Part shown: in pieces, positions 52,095 to 62,350 of the stretch
Layout: each line of letters opens with the position of its first letter
How positions within the stretch are numbered: the first letter of the stretch is position 1
Position numbers and translations under genes: made by a program
Notes under the pieces: generated by a model
Database searches by the model: none
The model's input: only the letters and a program-made list of their open reading frames with translations
What the model was told of the DNA's origin: nothing
Assembly: GCA_020186115.1 (NCBI GenBank)
Contig: WSYJ01000164.1
Span: 682,001-746,000, forward strand
Direction: 5' to 3'
Source: Histomonas meleagridis
Taxonomy: Eukaryota > Parabasalia > Tritrichomonadida > Dientamoebidae
Length of the DNA stretch: 64,000 nt

Positions 52095-52615
52095 AAATCC
52101 TTAGATACGATACGGGAAACGTCACTTTTAACCGATCATATCCAATGGTTTGTTATTACCACCCTAAAAACTTGCACCTCTCCGACTAAATCATTATTTA
52201 GAAATCATTTCTCTATGAATATGCAATCTCGTGCATATTTTGAGTATGCTTTTTATTCTAAATTAAAAAATTTCAGGTGCTTAATTTAAAATTTGCTTTG
52301 AATTTTTTTCTGAACGTAGAATGAATTTATATCTGGATCTTTTTAATTTATTGATCTGAGTGTAATGGATTTTTATTAAATAAATGAAGAGCTGACTTTA
52401 TTTGAAGTAAATTGGACCATCTCGATAAACGTTTGTCCCATAATAACGATAGAGTTTTTTGATAGATGTAAACATTTTTTTGAATTATAATTTACAAAGA
52501 TATCGTTTATAATCATCGTTATTCAAACGAAAAAAACCGTCATTTCTCCAGCGCATATTGAATTTTATCAAACGATAAACATCACTTTTTCAATAGATAA
52601 CTTACCGAAAAGAAT

Positions 52616-53659
52616 ATGAATGTAAAGGATTGCTCTAGACTCGATTTTAATACATGGCTTGGACCAAGTACCCCATTAGATGCTGCAGATATACCTGTTG
52701 ACAAACCTCTCTATCAATATCCACCTAACTTTGCAAATGAATTTAACAGAAATTCTCTTGCAACTATCAAAAATGCTCAATCCATTGGATTTTCCCAATA
52801 CTTAAAGAACTCATACGATATTGCTCCATATCTGTTTTATTGTCAAGGAATCCACCCAAGAGCAATCACACAATTTTTCTTCTCTAATCCATCAATTTCT
52901 TCAGCTCTTTTTTATTATTACTTTTCTTCAATATCTCTTGAGTATCTTCCTCTTGCTGATGCCATTCGTATACTTTTATCTAGAATTGCATTTCCTGCAG
53001 ATATGGCTAAAGTTCTTGTTGTTCTTGATTCATTTGCCGATGCTTACTACTCAGCTAATTCATTTTTATGCGAAAACAAAAATGATATTGTCAAAATTGC
53101 ACTTGCAGCAATCGTATTTACTATCAATAAGAAAAAAACGAAAGCAATGTCAAGTAACACATTCTTAAGTATCCTCCAAAACGTGAAATCATCAAAAGAA
53201 TACAAACTTCAAGTCTACGAATCGTTGAAAGAAAGACCAATTCCATTATTCTTAACATTTACTCAACTAATAAATGAACCAAACTTAGATTTAAAGGGAG
53301 ATCTTGTCAAGGTTGGTAGTGGCTCTGTGCTTAAAAGAAAGAAGAAACGTCTTTTCTTATTGAATGGATATTCTATGCAATCTTTCAAAGACAAGGAAAT
53401 GACTGAACTTACTCTTAATATTCCTCTTGTTAACGTTTTAACACAATATGTACCAGCCAAAGGAAAGGAGCCATCTCATTTCATTATTTCGAGTTTAGAT
53501 AATAATGCATTCGGTGAGAGCTTTTCAAAGAACAAGAAAAAGGTTAGCAAGAATAATAGCTACACATTCTATGCAAATGATGATGACGAGATCAGAAATT
53601 GGGTTTACGCTTTGAAGTTGGTGTCATTTTACAATTCGATCGAAAGCCTCACAAAATAA
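52616..53659 (+). CDS. Degenerate Sec7-domain plus PH-domain protein (ARF-GEF-like)
   Basis: 347 residues from an ATG. Residues about 50-205 follow the Sec7 fold: IAPYLFYCQGIHPRAITQFFF, then LADAIRILLSRIAFPADMAKVLVVLDSFADAYYSAN, which aligns with the dALR.FL..frLPGEaQ.idRi...Fa.rY...N core of ARF exchange factors. The catalytic glutamate of LPGEAQ is Asp129, and the LNTDLHN motif reads FTINKKK, so exchange activity is doubtful. Residues about 230-340 are a PH domain (GSGSVLKRKKKRLFLLNGYSMQSF ... YTFYANDDDEIRNWVYALKLVSFY) that probably binds phosphoinositides. The order Sec7 then PH is that of cytohesins and related factors. The TCACTTTT motif lies about 30 nt before the start. Confidence 0.7.
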   Translation: MNVKDCSRLDFNTWLGPSTPLDAADIPVDKPLYQYPPNFANEFNRNSLATIKNAQSIGFSQYLKNSYDIAPYLFYCQGIHPRAITQFFFSNPSISSALFYYYFSSISLEYLPLADAIRILLSRIAFPADMAKVLVVLDSFADAYYSANSFLCENKNDIVKIALAAIVFTINKKKTKAMSSNTFLSILQNVKSSKEYKLQVYESLKERPIPLFLTFTQLINEPNLDLKGDLVKVGSGSVLKRKKKRLFLLNGYSMQSFKDKEMTELTLNIPLVNVLTQYVPAKGKEPSHFIISSLDNNAFGESFSKNKKKVSKNNSYTFYANDDDEIRNWVYALKLVSFYNSIESLTK

Positions 53660-53987
53660 CCGCTAATAAACGGTATTAATACAAAAACTCAATAAACAAT
53701 TCGTTATTTTTTTGATGCTTTTTAAGTAAAGCTGAATCACCAATGATTTTTTCCAAAGGTTTAATTATTTGTGATTGAGAGATAAAATTTGGAGGAATAA
53801 ACAATAAGAATTGTAATAAATGGAAATTTGTACGTAATAATGTAAAACTATGGTTTATAAAAAAAAGTATTAACAACAATGTACGTGTAACTGATCAAAA
53901 TACAGTATCAAAACACAACACAGGAAACATAAACATAATAAATAATAAAAAATATTTTTTACACATAAATACAATTTTCATTATATT

Positions 53988-55388
53988 TTAAGAACCAAAT
54001 TCCATGCTTTGATCTATAGGCTCCTTAATTAAATCAGATAGACTTTGAGCTTCTTCCTGACAAACAGAGAGCTCAAAAAGCACATTATACCCATCACATT
54101 CTGCAAAAAACCTTGCAAACTCGTTGTTATTCAAACTCCCGCATACTTCCCACATCTTATGAATAGCCTTTAAAATTTGATGTGTATTAAACTCATCCAT
54201 TTCATTTTCCAACATATCGATCAAAATTGGTAATGTACCCATTCTAAACAGTTCCAATACTTGTGCATATGCACCATTATTAATTGCGCTAAAAACAAAA
54301 TAAATAATTATCAATTTTGTATTATAGTTACTTTCATAATATAATGGGAAAATATCATTAAAAACCCCATTTATAATCATCTGATGTATTGAAGAAGTTC
54401 CTAAAAGTGATAAAGCTGTTAGAAATCTCATTACATCAGGCAAGACCGTTAAAGTTCTATCGGTAACGTGCAAAAAGTGACATATATCATTCCAATTTAA
54501 ATAATTTCCCAAAAGATTTGGAACTTCTTGTTCAGGCAATATGTTTACGATTTTTGTAAGTAACCTAAATGCTGATGAAGGACATGGTGAATCGAGATTT
54601 AAAAATGCGAATATTTTTGGATAAAAAGGACTTTGGACAATAACATAAGCAAATTCTTGTTCATTATATTCAAGTTTGGAAATTATAAATAAAATCTTAT
54701 AACAAAGCTTAAGAACATATTGATCTGAATTAGAAAAATGTGGTGTTAATAATGATGTTAATAATTCCATATAAAAATCTGGGGAACCTAAAAATTTTGT
54801 TAAGATGCATTGGAGGATTTTATATGATTTGGAAATGATTTGAGGGGATTCGTGATTAATAAGAAGGTCAACAAAGAACTTATGGCATCCATGTTGAATA
54901 AATTCTTCGAGTTGTGGAATGTCACAATCAACAATTAGATTAAATGAAATATGAATTAAAAGAGGATAGTTCCCAAAGTTCTGTATTGCAAAAGAAAGAA
55001 GGAAACTGATGTAAGGCGGTTCGGAAAATGAAGCTGTGACAAGCGTAAGTTGATTTGTTAAAGAAAGAAAAGGCATAATATCTTGAATTTCACCATTCGT
55101 AAAGGCAGTGAAGATTTCCATCATGTCATCTCTAATTTGGAATTCTGCAATTAAAGCAGGTAAAAAATCAGTATTTAATTCTTGTTTAGATACCTGATTA
55201 ATATGTTCCGAAATTTTATTGCATATAGATATTAATGAGCCTAAATGGAAACAAAGCTTTTCTTTGTGAAATTGAGTAAATAATTCTTTGATGTTTTGAT
55301 ATAAAGAAAAACCAACACCTGTGTCGGAGGGGCTCTTTATTTCTTTGATTGAAACACGTTCTTTGTTTTGTTTTTTGTAGTTTGACAT
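53988..55388 (-). CDS. ARM-like alpha-solenoid protein of unknown role
   Basis: 466 residues from an ATG. After a basic 20-residue leader the protein is made of helix pairs in the armadillo style (LTLVTASFSEPPYISFLLSFAIQNFGNYPLLIHISFNLIVDCD, LLTSLLTPHFSNSDQYVLKLCYKIL, LGTSSIHQMIINGVFNDIFPLYYE). No other domain. It resembles, in size and character only, the ARM protein at 40867-42258. The region 53660-53987 between it and the Sec7-like gene is AT-rich without features. Confidence 0.55.
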   Translation of the reverse strand: MSNYKKQNKERVSIKEIKSPSDTGVGFSLYQNIKELFTQFHKEKLCFHLGSLISICNKISEHINQVSKQELNTDFLPALIAEFQIRDDMMEIFTAFTNGEIQDIMPFLSLTNQLTLVTASFSEPPYISFLLSFAIQNFGNYPLLIHISFNLIVDCDIPQLEEFIQHGCHKFFVDLLINHESPQIISKSYKILQCILTKFLGSPDFYMELLTSLLTPHFSNSDQYVLKLCYKILFIISKLEYNEQEFAYVIVQSPFYPKIFAFLNLDSPCPSSAFRLLTKIVNILPEQEVPNLLGNYLNWNDICHFLHVTDRTLTVLPDVMRFLTALSLLGTSSIHQMIINGVFNDIFPLYYESNYNTKLIIIYFVFSAINNGAYAQVLELFRMGTLPILIDMLENEMDEFNTHQILKAIHKMWEVCGSLNNNEFARFFAECDGYNVLFELSVCQEEAQSLSDLIKEPIDQSMEFGS

Positions 55389-55828
55389 GAGTAGATTTTA
55401 TCAAATCTACCCTTGAAAGAAAAGTGACAAATTTCCACGAGGACAGAATAGCGTCAAAGCTAATTATAAAAACAGTGATAGGCTTTTTTCATTATAAGAA
55501 ATGATTCTAGAAAACTTTTTATTATTTTTTTAGACGAAAAGGAATATTCATTCAAAAAAATCTTATGGAGTCCTTACAGTATTATTCATATACTTAACGG
55601 TATTGCATCATTGGCTTCATGAGGTGTTGGCTATTCTTTAACAAAATATTTGCAAACTCATGTAGGAAGAAAAATTGTGGGAAACACCACATTGCCGACA
55701 GCTAGAAAACCCACATTCCTATCTGAATTTCATTCAATTATTGAACGAAAGAGATTTTTAAAAAACTGTTTTTTCTGTGAGGTTTACAAAAAGTCGATAG
55801 TCATACAGCATTATCGATAGTTTTAATA
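55389..55828. other. Intergenic between the ARM-like gene and the Rab gene
   Basis: AAAAGTGAC occurs near 55425, close to the start of the minus-strand gene at 55388, and ATCGATAGTTTTAAT precedes the Rab ATG at 55829. Otherwise AT-rich without features. Confidence 0.35.
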
Positions 55829-56407
55829 ATGCCTTTTCTTGAGTTCAAAATTGTAATAATTGGATCAGTTGCCGTTGGAAAAACAGCTATCACAAACCAG
55901 ATTCAATACTCTCATTTTGAGGAAGAATATCAGGCAACAATTGGAGCTGGATATGTGCCATATCGTACAACGTTTGAAGGTCAAGAAGTAGAGCTTCAGA
56001 TTTGGGATACTGCGGGAATGGAAAGATACAAAAGCTTGGGTCCAATTTACTATCGTGATGCTGTTGCTGCAATTATTGTTTATGATCAAACTGACCAAGA
56101 TTCAGCTAATGCTGTATCCAATTGGTATGAATCTTTCCATGCAACTGTTCCATCACCAGCATATGTTGCTATTGTTGCTAACAAAGATGATTTGGATAAT
56201 AAAGTCGTTTCAAATGAAACAATGGAAAAATATGCAAAATCTAATGGATTTGATTTCTTTATAACATCCGCAAAAACAGGGAAGAATATAAATGAGTTAT
56301 TTAACTCAGTTATTTCACATTTAGTTCAAACAAGAAAAGAAGATCCTGTTATGATACAAAAGCAACCACAAGCGCAGAATGAAGAAAACCGAGGAGGTTG
56401 CTGCTAA
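55829..56407 (+). CDS. Rab-family small GTPase
   Basis: 192 residues from an ATG with all GTPase motifs intact: GSVAVGKT (P-loop), TIGAGY (switch I), WDTAGMER (switch II), NKDD (guanine binding) and TSAKT. It ends GGCC, the double-cysteine geranylgeranylation signal of Rabs. GQEVELQIWDTAGMERYKSLGPIYYRDA is close to the Rab5/Rab22 group, though I cannot assign a subtype. Such proteins direct vesicle docking; a Rab5-like protein would act on early endosomes. It contrasts with the Ras-like pseudo-GTPases at 38384 and 61359. Confidence 0.9.
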   Translation: MPFLEFKIVIIGSVAVGKTAITNQIQYSHFEEEYQATIGAGYVPYRTTFEGQEVELQIWDTAGMERYKSLGPIYYRDAVAAIIVYDQTDQDSANAVSNWYESFHATVPSPAYVAIVANKDDLDNKVVSNETMEKYAKSNGFDFFITSAKTGKNINELFNSVISHLVQTRKEDPVMIQKQPQAQNEENRGGCC

Positions 56408-56950
56408 ATATAATAGTACTTTTCATAAAATGAATATTAAAAAGCATTAATTTTTCCTCTGAAAACGATAACTAAGAAAATCCACTTTTTATGAAACTCC
56501 GATCTGAATTTCTTAACTTTATTTGAAATTTTATCGTGAAGAAATCGTAACAAACTTAATTTTAATTTTGGCCAAAAACCAAAAAGAATATTTTATGTTA
56601 ATGGTTGAATAATAAAATAAAATGTTAATAAAAATTTAAACTCTTCGATTGCCACCTGAAATTCTAAGAATATGGCAAGAACGTATGCGAAAAAATGGAA
56701 ACACATTTTTTAAAAAAGTGACCACAAAACTCCATCGGAGCGGTTATTATCACAAAAAGTTGTTGTCATATAAAAGTGACGTTTTTGCATTCTCTATTCA
56801 AAATGTAATGAAAATTAATGTTTTTTTGATTTCTGAAAGCTCTTTATGCTACCGCAAGAGTAGAAATATTATTTCTATTTTTTAATATTTGTAATAATTG
56901 CACACATTACGTACTTGAGCACACTACTGATAATATTTGAAAAATAAAAA

Positions 56951-57224
56951 CAGACTTGGGCAACGTTAAAAAAACGTAACGAAAATAACCTTGGTCGTGC
57001 AAAAAACGTAACGAAGGCTCATTACGTTTTTTTTAACGTTGAAAAAAGTGACGTTTTTTTCGTTTACGTTTTTTGTAACTATAAAAAACCGTCGTGCGAT
57101 AGACGTCACTTTCCTCAACGTTGAGAAAAGTGACGTATCGGCAAGATGATCGTCTGACAGTTAAACGAAGGGAACGATCAATAACCGTACGTTGATGAAA
57201 AAAAAACGAAACATTCAAAAAGTT
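56951..57224 (+). repeat. Left terminal inverted repeat of the hAT element
   Basis: About 275 bp, partner of 60809-61151. It is rich in internal AACGTTA, AAAAACGTAACG and AAAAGTGACG motifs in both orientations, giving it strong potential to fold back on itself. The inner 100 bp (from CGTCGTGCGATAGACGTCAC to the end) is nearly identical to its partner. Confidence 0.9.
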
Positions 57225-57931
57225 AGATGAAATAAATAATTCGTTCAAAAAGTGTCATAAAATATATAATACATTTAAAATAAATTATAATAACACGCGA
57301 TGGAAATTTATTGACTTCATTTATAATTGGTGGAATGCAATCAACATGTTGATTCCATGGTATCTTTGAATATAACGATCATATCCGATCAATTCAAATT
57401 TCGGCCTTTTTTGGTTGGGTTCCCGTTACTTCATGGGATATTGCATACAATTGAAATCAACAACACACATCAATTAACATTATGCGAATATTTTTATGTA
57501 ACAAAGCAAAAATTACCAGTCGAAGAAACATATTTCGGAATGTCATGACATTATTTCACGAAACTTAAAGTGAATCAAAAAAGTACATTTGAAATATTGC
57601 AAAACTTAAACATTACTCTGAAATAAGTATAAATTAAAAGTTTAATGATTTTCTGATAAATTTATCAGCGGGAAAACCCTATCTTCACATTTCTATAAAA
57701 AAGTCGTTTTTTCAGTTTAAAATAATAGTATTGCAATACATGAAATATTTTTCCGGCTGATTACACGCAAAAAAAGTGGGGGTTCAATATGATGGAAAAA
57801 TGAATTAATCAAATACAACTCAAACTCGTTTCTTGCATCATCTTAACAAAGTTATCATTATTTTTTATTATTAATATAGATTTCAGTGGTTATGAAATTA
57901 ATTAAATATTGAAATAAAATAATTTTTTCAA

Positions 57932-59759
57932 TTATTGTTTAGTCATACTTTCAAGTATTGGACGTGCAATCGAAGAATTCATTAAAATTATTACTGAATC
58001 TTCTATGTGATCTTTACTAGTTTTAAGTCTATTAAGACCAAGGCTTTTTCCTGTTATCGAAAATTGTCTTTCTGCTGTAGCAGAAGACGATGGAATTGAA
58101 AGATAATCAAAAGCTATTTTTGCGAGTGGATTCCAGTTCGTTTCTATTTATCTTGTCCAGTAATCGTAGAAATTTTCTTCTTTTTTAATAGAACTTAGAG
58201 AAATCAAATATTCTTGAAATATATCATCAATTGTTTCATTGTTATCTACCATGAAATCAAAATCATCATTTTCAATTCTAACAATTTCGTTTGTTTCCTT
58301 CTTCATTGCTTTTAATTTCCAAAAAAGCATTTTTTTTATTTGGCTGTCTGCAAGTTCAATTTCGTTTTGCGTTAAAATTATTGAATGTTTAATGGATGGA
58401 TTCAATCTGCAACAAATGTGGAGAATTGGGGTCCATTGTTCAGCATAAGTTTACCAATTACTTTGAATTTTATTATATATTTCTAACCCCTGAAAATCTT
58501 TTCGGTAAACTTCTCAAAGATTGCTGAATTCTTCTTAGACATGTTAATGTTTTCGAAATTGCTCCAAATTCATTTGTCTCTACCAGTCTAAAACATTTTA
58601 TAAAAACTTCATAAATTTTATGCCAATGAATCAAATTTTCCCAGAATACTTCTTTGATTTTAGTGATTTGGTTTAATTCATTATATTTAATTATATGTTT
58701 GTTCAACATTAATAAATCATTTAACATATTGAATAATGATGACCATCGAATTTCAGTATAGCTCGCGATTTTTTTAATTCGACTGTATACATTCTCCAAA
58801 TATGCAATAAAACATAGCGTGTCAAATAAATTTTTTACACGCAAAAATTCATCCAAATCATTTTTCATTAAAATATGAAATGTTTTTGCATATAAATTAA
58901 TTAAATGACAAATGCAAGGAAATCTATTGATCTTCAAATTATTAATATCGTTCGGCTCATCATTAATTGCTGCAGGAACTGCACCACCATTATCAGTAAC
59001 TGCACATTTTATACAATTATTTATGTTATATTCAACTAGTATTTCCATTAAATGTTTTTTGATTATTTCTGCTGAACAATGCGCTTGCATCATTGGCCTG
59101 TGTGCTAAACTGAAAATGCGATATTGTCTATCTATTATAGCTGTTGCAGTGACGCCAAGATATCTCCTTTTCATTCTGTCCCTCCATTCGTCAACAGCCA
59201 ATGATATGATTGAAGCATTTTCCAGGATTGATTTTATTTTTTGCCGTGTTAAATTAGATAATTTTTCTACTGTCCTTACTAGTGAAGATCTTGATCTTGA
59301 ATTACAAATTGAATTCAAGTTCTCATCTTCGATGTCCGAAAAAGAATATCCATTCAGTATTAGAAAAGATTTAAGATGAAATATAATATCTTTGATAGTA
59401 TTTTCCATATTATTCTTTTTATTATTTTCAACAATTTGGTTATTTGAATTTGATTTATCATCATTAATTATCTTATGTTTTTTTTCTAAATGGGTAAATA
59501 TGTTCGCAATTGTTGTTGTTATTTTATACCATTTATCGCATTTTACGCAATAAAATAATATAAATTTAATATTACCTTCATTATCGGCTATCATTGGAAC
59601 TAAAATAGAAGAATTATTAGTCAATTGCATGAATTTGATTATTCTATAATTATTTGAAAGTTTTGGCCTTGGGGGATCAACAAAATGATCAAGAGATATA
59701 TCAGAAAAGTATTCATCCATTGATTTTTTGCGATCTTTTTTATAATTTGCTCCAAACAT
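57932..59759 (-). pseudogene. hAT transposase with BED-type zinc finger, frameshifted
   Basis: The longest frame runs from the ATG at 59759 (MFGANYKKDRKK) to 58473. It has a BED-like finger (YCVKCDKWYKITTTIANIFTHLEKKH) and hAT core blocks: SLAVDEWRDRMKRRYLGVTA, CAVTDNGGAVPAAIND, FPCICHLINL and EIRWSSLFNML. It then breaks. A second frame (58405-58148) carries the middle C-terminal part, ends in TAA, and a third piece from about 58130 to the TAA at 57932-57934 encodes the hAT dimerisation region (NPLAKIAFDYLSIPSSSATAERQFS). At least two frameshifts and one stop inactivate it. Functional relatives cut and paste the element. Confidence 0.85.
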
Positions 59760-59942
59760 TAGGGAAGCGTTTCTCAAATTCAAGCAAATTTTGATAATTA
59801 TACAACCAAAATAATATTATAATTGATTTTTTTATCTTGATTATCGGTTATTGGCGCTTAATTTTACCGCTAATTTTTATAGACCAAGTTTTGCCGCTAA
59901 ATTATTTCATTTTAATGACCATGTCAATATAAAGGTTTTTGT

Positions 59943-60695
59943 ATGAATAAGGCTCGAAAATTTAAGTTAGATGTTAAAGAAAAGGAAGAAGATGAAGAAG
60001 TAGAAACAGACGAAATAATTTATCCAGAATTAAATAATGCAATTACATATTTACAAAAAATTCATGAAAGTGAAACATGTATATCTTCAACAATTATCAA
60101 AAATATATTTAAGAATTTGGATATCAATACATTAATATCAATTTCTACAATTATCCAAGATACATTAAATTTATTAATTTCAAAATGTTTTCTCGAAGAA
60201 AAAAAATTATTGAATTTATATATATCATTGAAACATTAAAAAAAAAGATTATGAACTGATCGATTGGGTTTTCTTATATTTTCGCAATATAAATTCCAAA
60301 GAAATGAATTTTAATCAACATCAAATATTAATAATTCTTCAATTTTTTGTTAACAATGACGATTTTTCAACAACTCAAAATATTATATATTTTTATATGT
60401 TTCAAAAGATTGTGATTTAATTCTTATGGAATATTTTATTGATCCTCCGAAGCTTGAATTAAATCATAGAAGTTTGGATATTTTATTAGATTATTTGATT
60501 TATCAAGATTTCGCATATAGACATTATAAGTGGAATTGTCATTTAATCAAATTTTTGGTTTTTTGCATATATTCAAAAATTAATTTATTAGGGTATAAAA
60601 ATAAGATGAATGAGATAATAGAGATCTTGTGGGAATGCGATGATCCTATTATGATCGATTCAATATCAATCATAATAGCATATATTTCAATGTAA
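59943..60695 (+). pseudogene. Second, broken gene inside the hAT element (helical, ARM-like)
   Basis: Begins at an ATG at 59943 with an acidic leader (EKEEDEEVETDEII), then helical repeats (LNNAITYLQKIHESETCISSTIIKNIFKNL). The frame is lost near 60239 (A6-A7 run), continues in another frame (KKDYELIDWVFLYFRNINSK...), and resumes as EYFIDPPKLELNHRSLDILLDYLIYQ up to a TAA at 60693-60695. The helix-pair pattern suggests an ARM/importin-alpha-like protein captured by the element, but no diagnostic motif is visible. It lies head to head with the transposase. Confidence 0.45.
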
Positions 60696-60808
60696 GAAGA
60701 ATAATAAACAATCTTTATTAAATATTTTTATTTAAAACGAAATGTGATTCAAAATAAATGTACTTTGAGCAAATAATACTGATCTTAAACATCAATATTG
60801 ATATGTAT

Positions 60809-61151
60809 AACTTTTTGAATGTTTCGTTTTTTTTCATCAACGTACGGTTATTGATCGTTCCCTTCGTTTGACTGTCAGACGATCATCTTGCCGATACGTC
60901 ACTTTTCTCAACGTTGAGGAAAGTGACGTCTATCGCACGACGGTTTTTTAAGTTACAAAAAACGTAACGAAGGAATTTAACGTTAATTGCAACGTTAACG
61001 CAGCTATTTAACGTTAAAAAAAACGTAAACGAAAAAAACGTCACTTTTCTCAACGTTAAAAAAAACGTAACGGGCCTTCGTTACGTTTTTCGCACGCCCA
61101 ACGTTGAAAAGTGGAAATACCAATCAAAAAAATTAACGTTGCCCATGTCTG
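60809..61151 (-). repeat. Right terminal inverted repeat of the hAT element
   Basis: Partner of 56951-57224, about 70 bp longer because of an extra AACGTTAA-rich stretch (about 60965-61030) inserted within the otherwise matching sequence. Confidence 0.9.
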
Positions 61152-61358
61152 AATGGAAAAGCATTTCAAAATTTTTTCTCAAAAAAGTGAAAATAAAAAG
61201 ACTTTTGATATTAATATAATATTATACTTGGTAACTTCATTCTAAGCAAGCTATATAAAAGTAAAATAAATCATAATAAAAGGAGATATTTTCATTTAAA
61301 AAAGAGTTGATCCTCCTGTTTAAAATTCAATGCTAAATTTGAAAATTTTACAAATTTC

Positions 61359-61937
61359 ATGAACGAACCAACGGAAACAATCAAAATAGCATTTTTTGGT
61401 GGGGATTGTGTTGGAAAATTCTATTTGATATTGCGTATGGTTCAAGACAAGTTTAGTGATGAATATGAATCAAAAGCTGGCAATTGTTACAAGAAAAACA
61501 TTACATTTAATAACAAACAGTACACATTAAATCTTTTAAATATACCTGGAATGGAATGTAATTACCTACGTCCTCAATTTGTTAGAAGTTGTGATTGTTT
61601 TGTTCTCGTTTATTCAGTTAATGATCATGGTTCTTTTGAATTAATCAATGATATTTATAATGAAATTTGTAGATACAAAGACAGTGATCATTTTCCATGT
61701 GTTATGTGTGCAAATAAAATTGACTTAGAAAATGAACGTATTATTAAAAGTGAAGAAGGAAAAGCACTTGCAGAACAATTGGGAGTTCAATATGTTGAGG
61801 CATCTGCTAAGACAGGACAGGGAGTCATTGAACTTTTCGAAACAGCTGTAAAAGAATATCTCAAATATAACGGAATTGAAGATGAACCTAAAGTTCCTAA
61901 ACTCGCAAAACGCAAAGAAGTATGCAATGTCCAATGA
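61359..61937 (+). CDS. Ras-like pseudo-GTPase with CaaX end (copy 2)
   Basis: 192 residues, differing from the 38384 copy at ten positions: P38S, I40A, C41G, D42N, V67C, Y78C, Y91G, T102E, I116M and R144Q. Four of the ten are in the switch I region and several codons differ at two bases, whereas I count only five synonymous changes. The P-loop Phe21, Lys39 and Asn61 are the same in both copies, so loss of the Mg2+ site predates the duplication. NKID, SAK and the CNVQ end are retained and the frame is intact. The promoter region is now separated from older upstream sequence by the 4.2-kb hAT element 208 bp before the ATG. Confidence 0.85.
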   Translation: MNEPTETIKIAFFGGDCVGKFYLILRMVQDKFSDEYESKAGNCYKKNITFNNKQYTLNLLNIPGMECNYLRPQFVRSCDCFVLVYSVNDHGSFELINDIYNEICRYKDSDHFPCVMCANKIDLENERIIKSEEGKALAEQLGVQYVEASAKTGQGVIELFETAVKEYLKYNGIEDEPKVPKLAKRKEVCNVQ

Positions 61938-62350
61938 AAATTCTGCGATTCTTTGATAAAATTAATCAACAATCTTCATAAAAAACAAATTTTTATCATA
62001 AAAGTTACGTTTTTAACTTCCTCTTAGTCATTGATCTCCATTATTTTTCTGCATGGAACTTTGATGACCAAACTAAATAAAATAATATCAATAAAACAAA
62101 TATATTTACTTACATTCTGTTAAAAAGAAGTAAAAATTTCAAAAAATGCTTCTATTCCTTTCCATTCTGTATTCGTTGTTTTTAATTTCTCATTTTCATT
62201 GCGCAACTCGTCAATGATCGTTTCCATTCTCTTATTTCCCTCTTTCTCATTCTTAATTTCCAACTTAAGTTTTTCAACAATTTCATTATTTCCTTCGCTT
62301 GTGAAAATTTGATTTTAAAATTTAAACAATTAATTTTTAATTATAACAAA

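Larger units (their letters stand above)
56951..61151 (-). mobile_element. 4.2-kb hAT transposon with long terminal inverted repeats
   Basis: The ends are CAGACTTGGGCAACG (56951) and CGTTGCCCATGTCTG (to 61151), inverted and starting with CAG as in hAT elements. The inverted homology continues through about 275 bp on the left (to 57224) and 340 bp on the right (from 60809). Flanks AATAAAAA (56943-56950) and AATGGAAA (61152-61159) are a diverged 8-bp target duplication; the intact locus at 38170-38190 has the single AATGGAAA. It carries a broken hAT transposase on the minus strand (57932-59759) and a broken second gene on the plus strand (59943-60695). Confidence 0.9.
56763..62302 (+). repeat. 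Segmental duplication, copy 2 (Ras-like locus), split by a hAT element
   Basis: 56763-56950 matches 38022-38180; after the insertion, 61152-62302 matches 38181-39350. It contains the second Ras-like gene and a fragment of the coiled-coil gene's 3' end (62110-62302), in which 21 bases have been lost between two AAGTTTTTC repeats. The homology stops abruptly about 50 bp before the kelch gene's stop. Confidence 0.9.

Noticed and set aside
57327-57548. 73-codon open frame inside the hAT element
   Set aside because: No recognisable domain, no ATG context or homologous neighbour; it lies between the inverted end and the transposase and may be chance.
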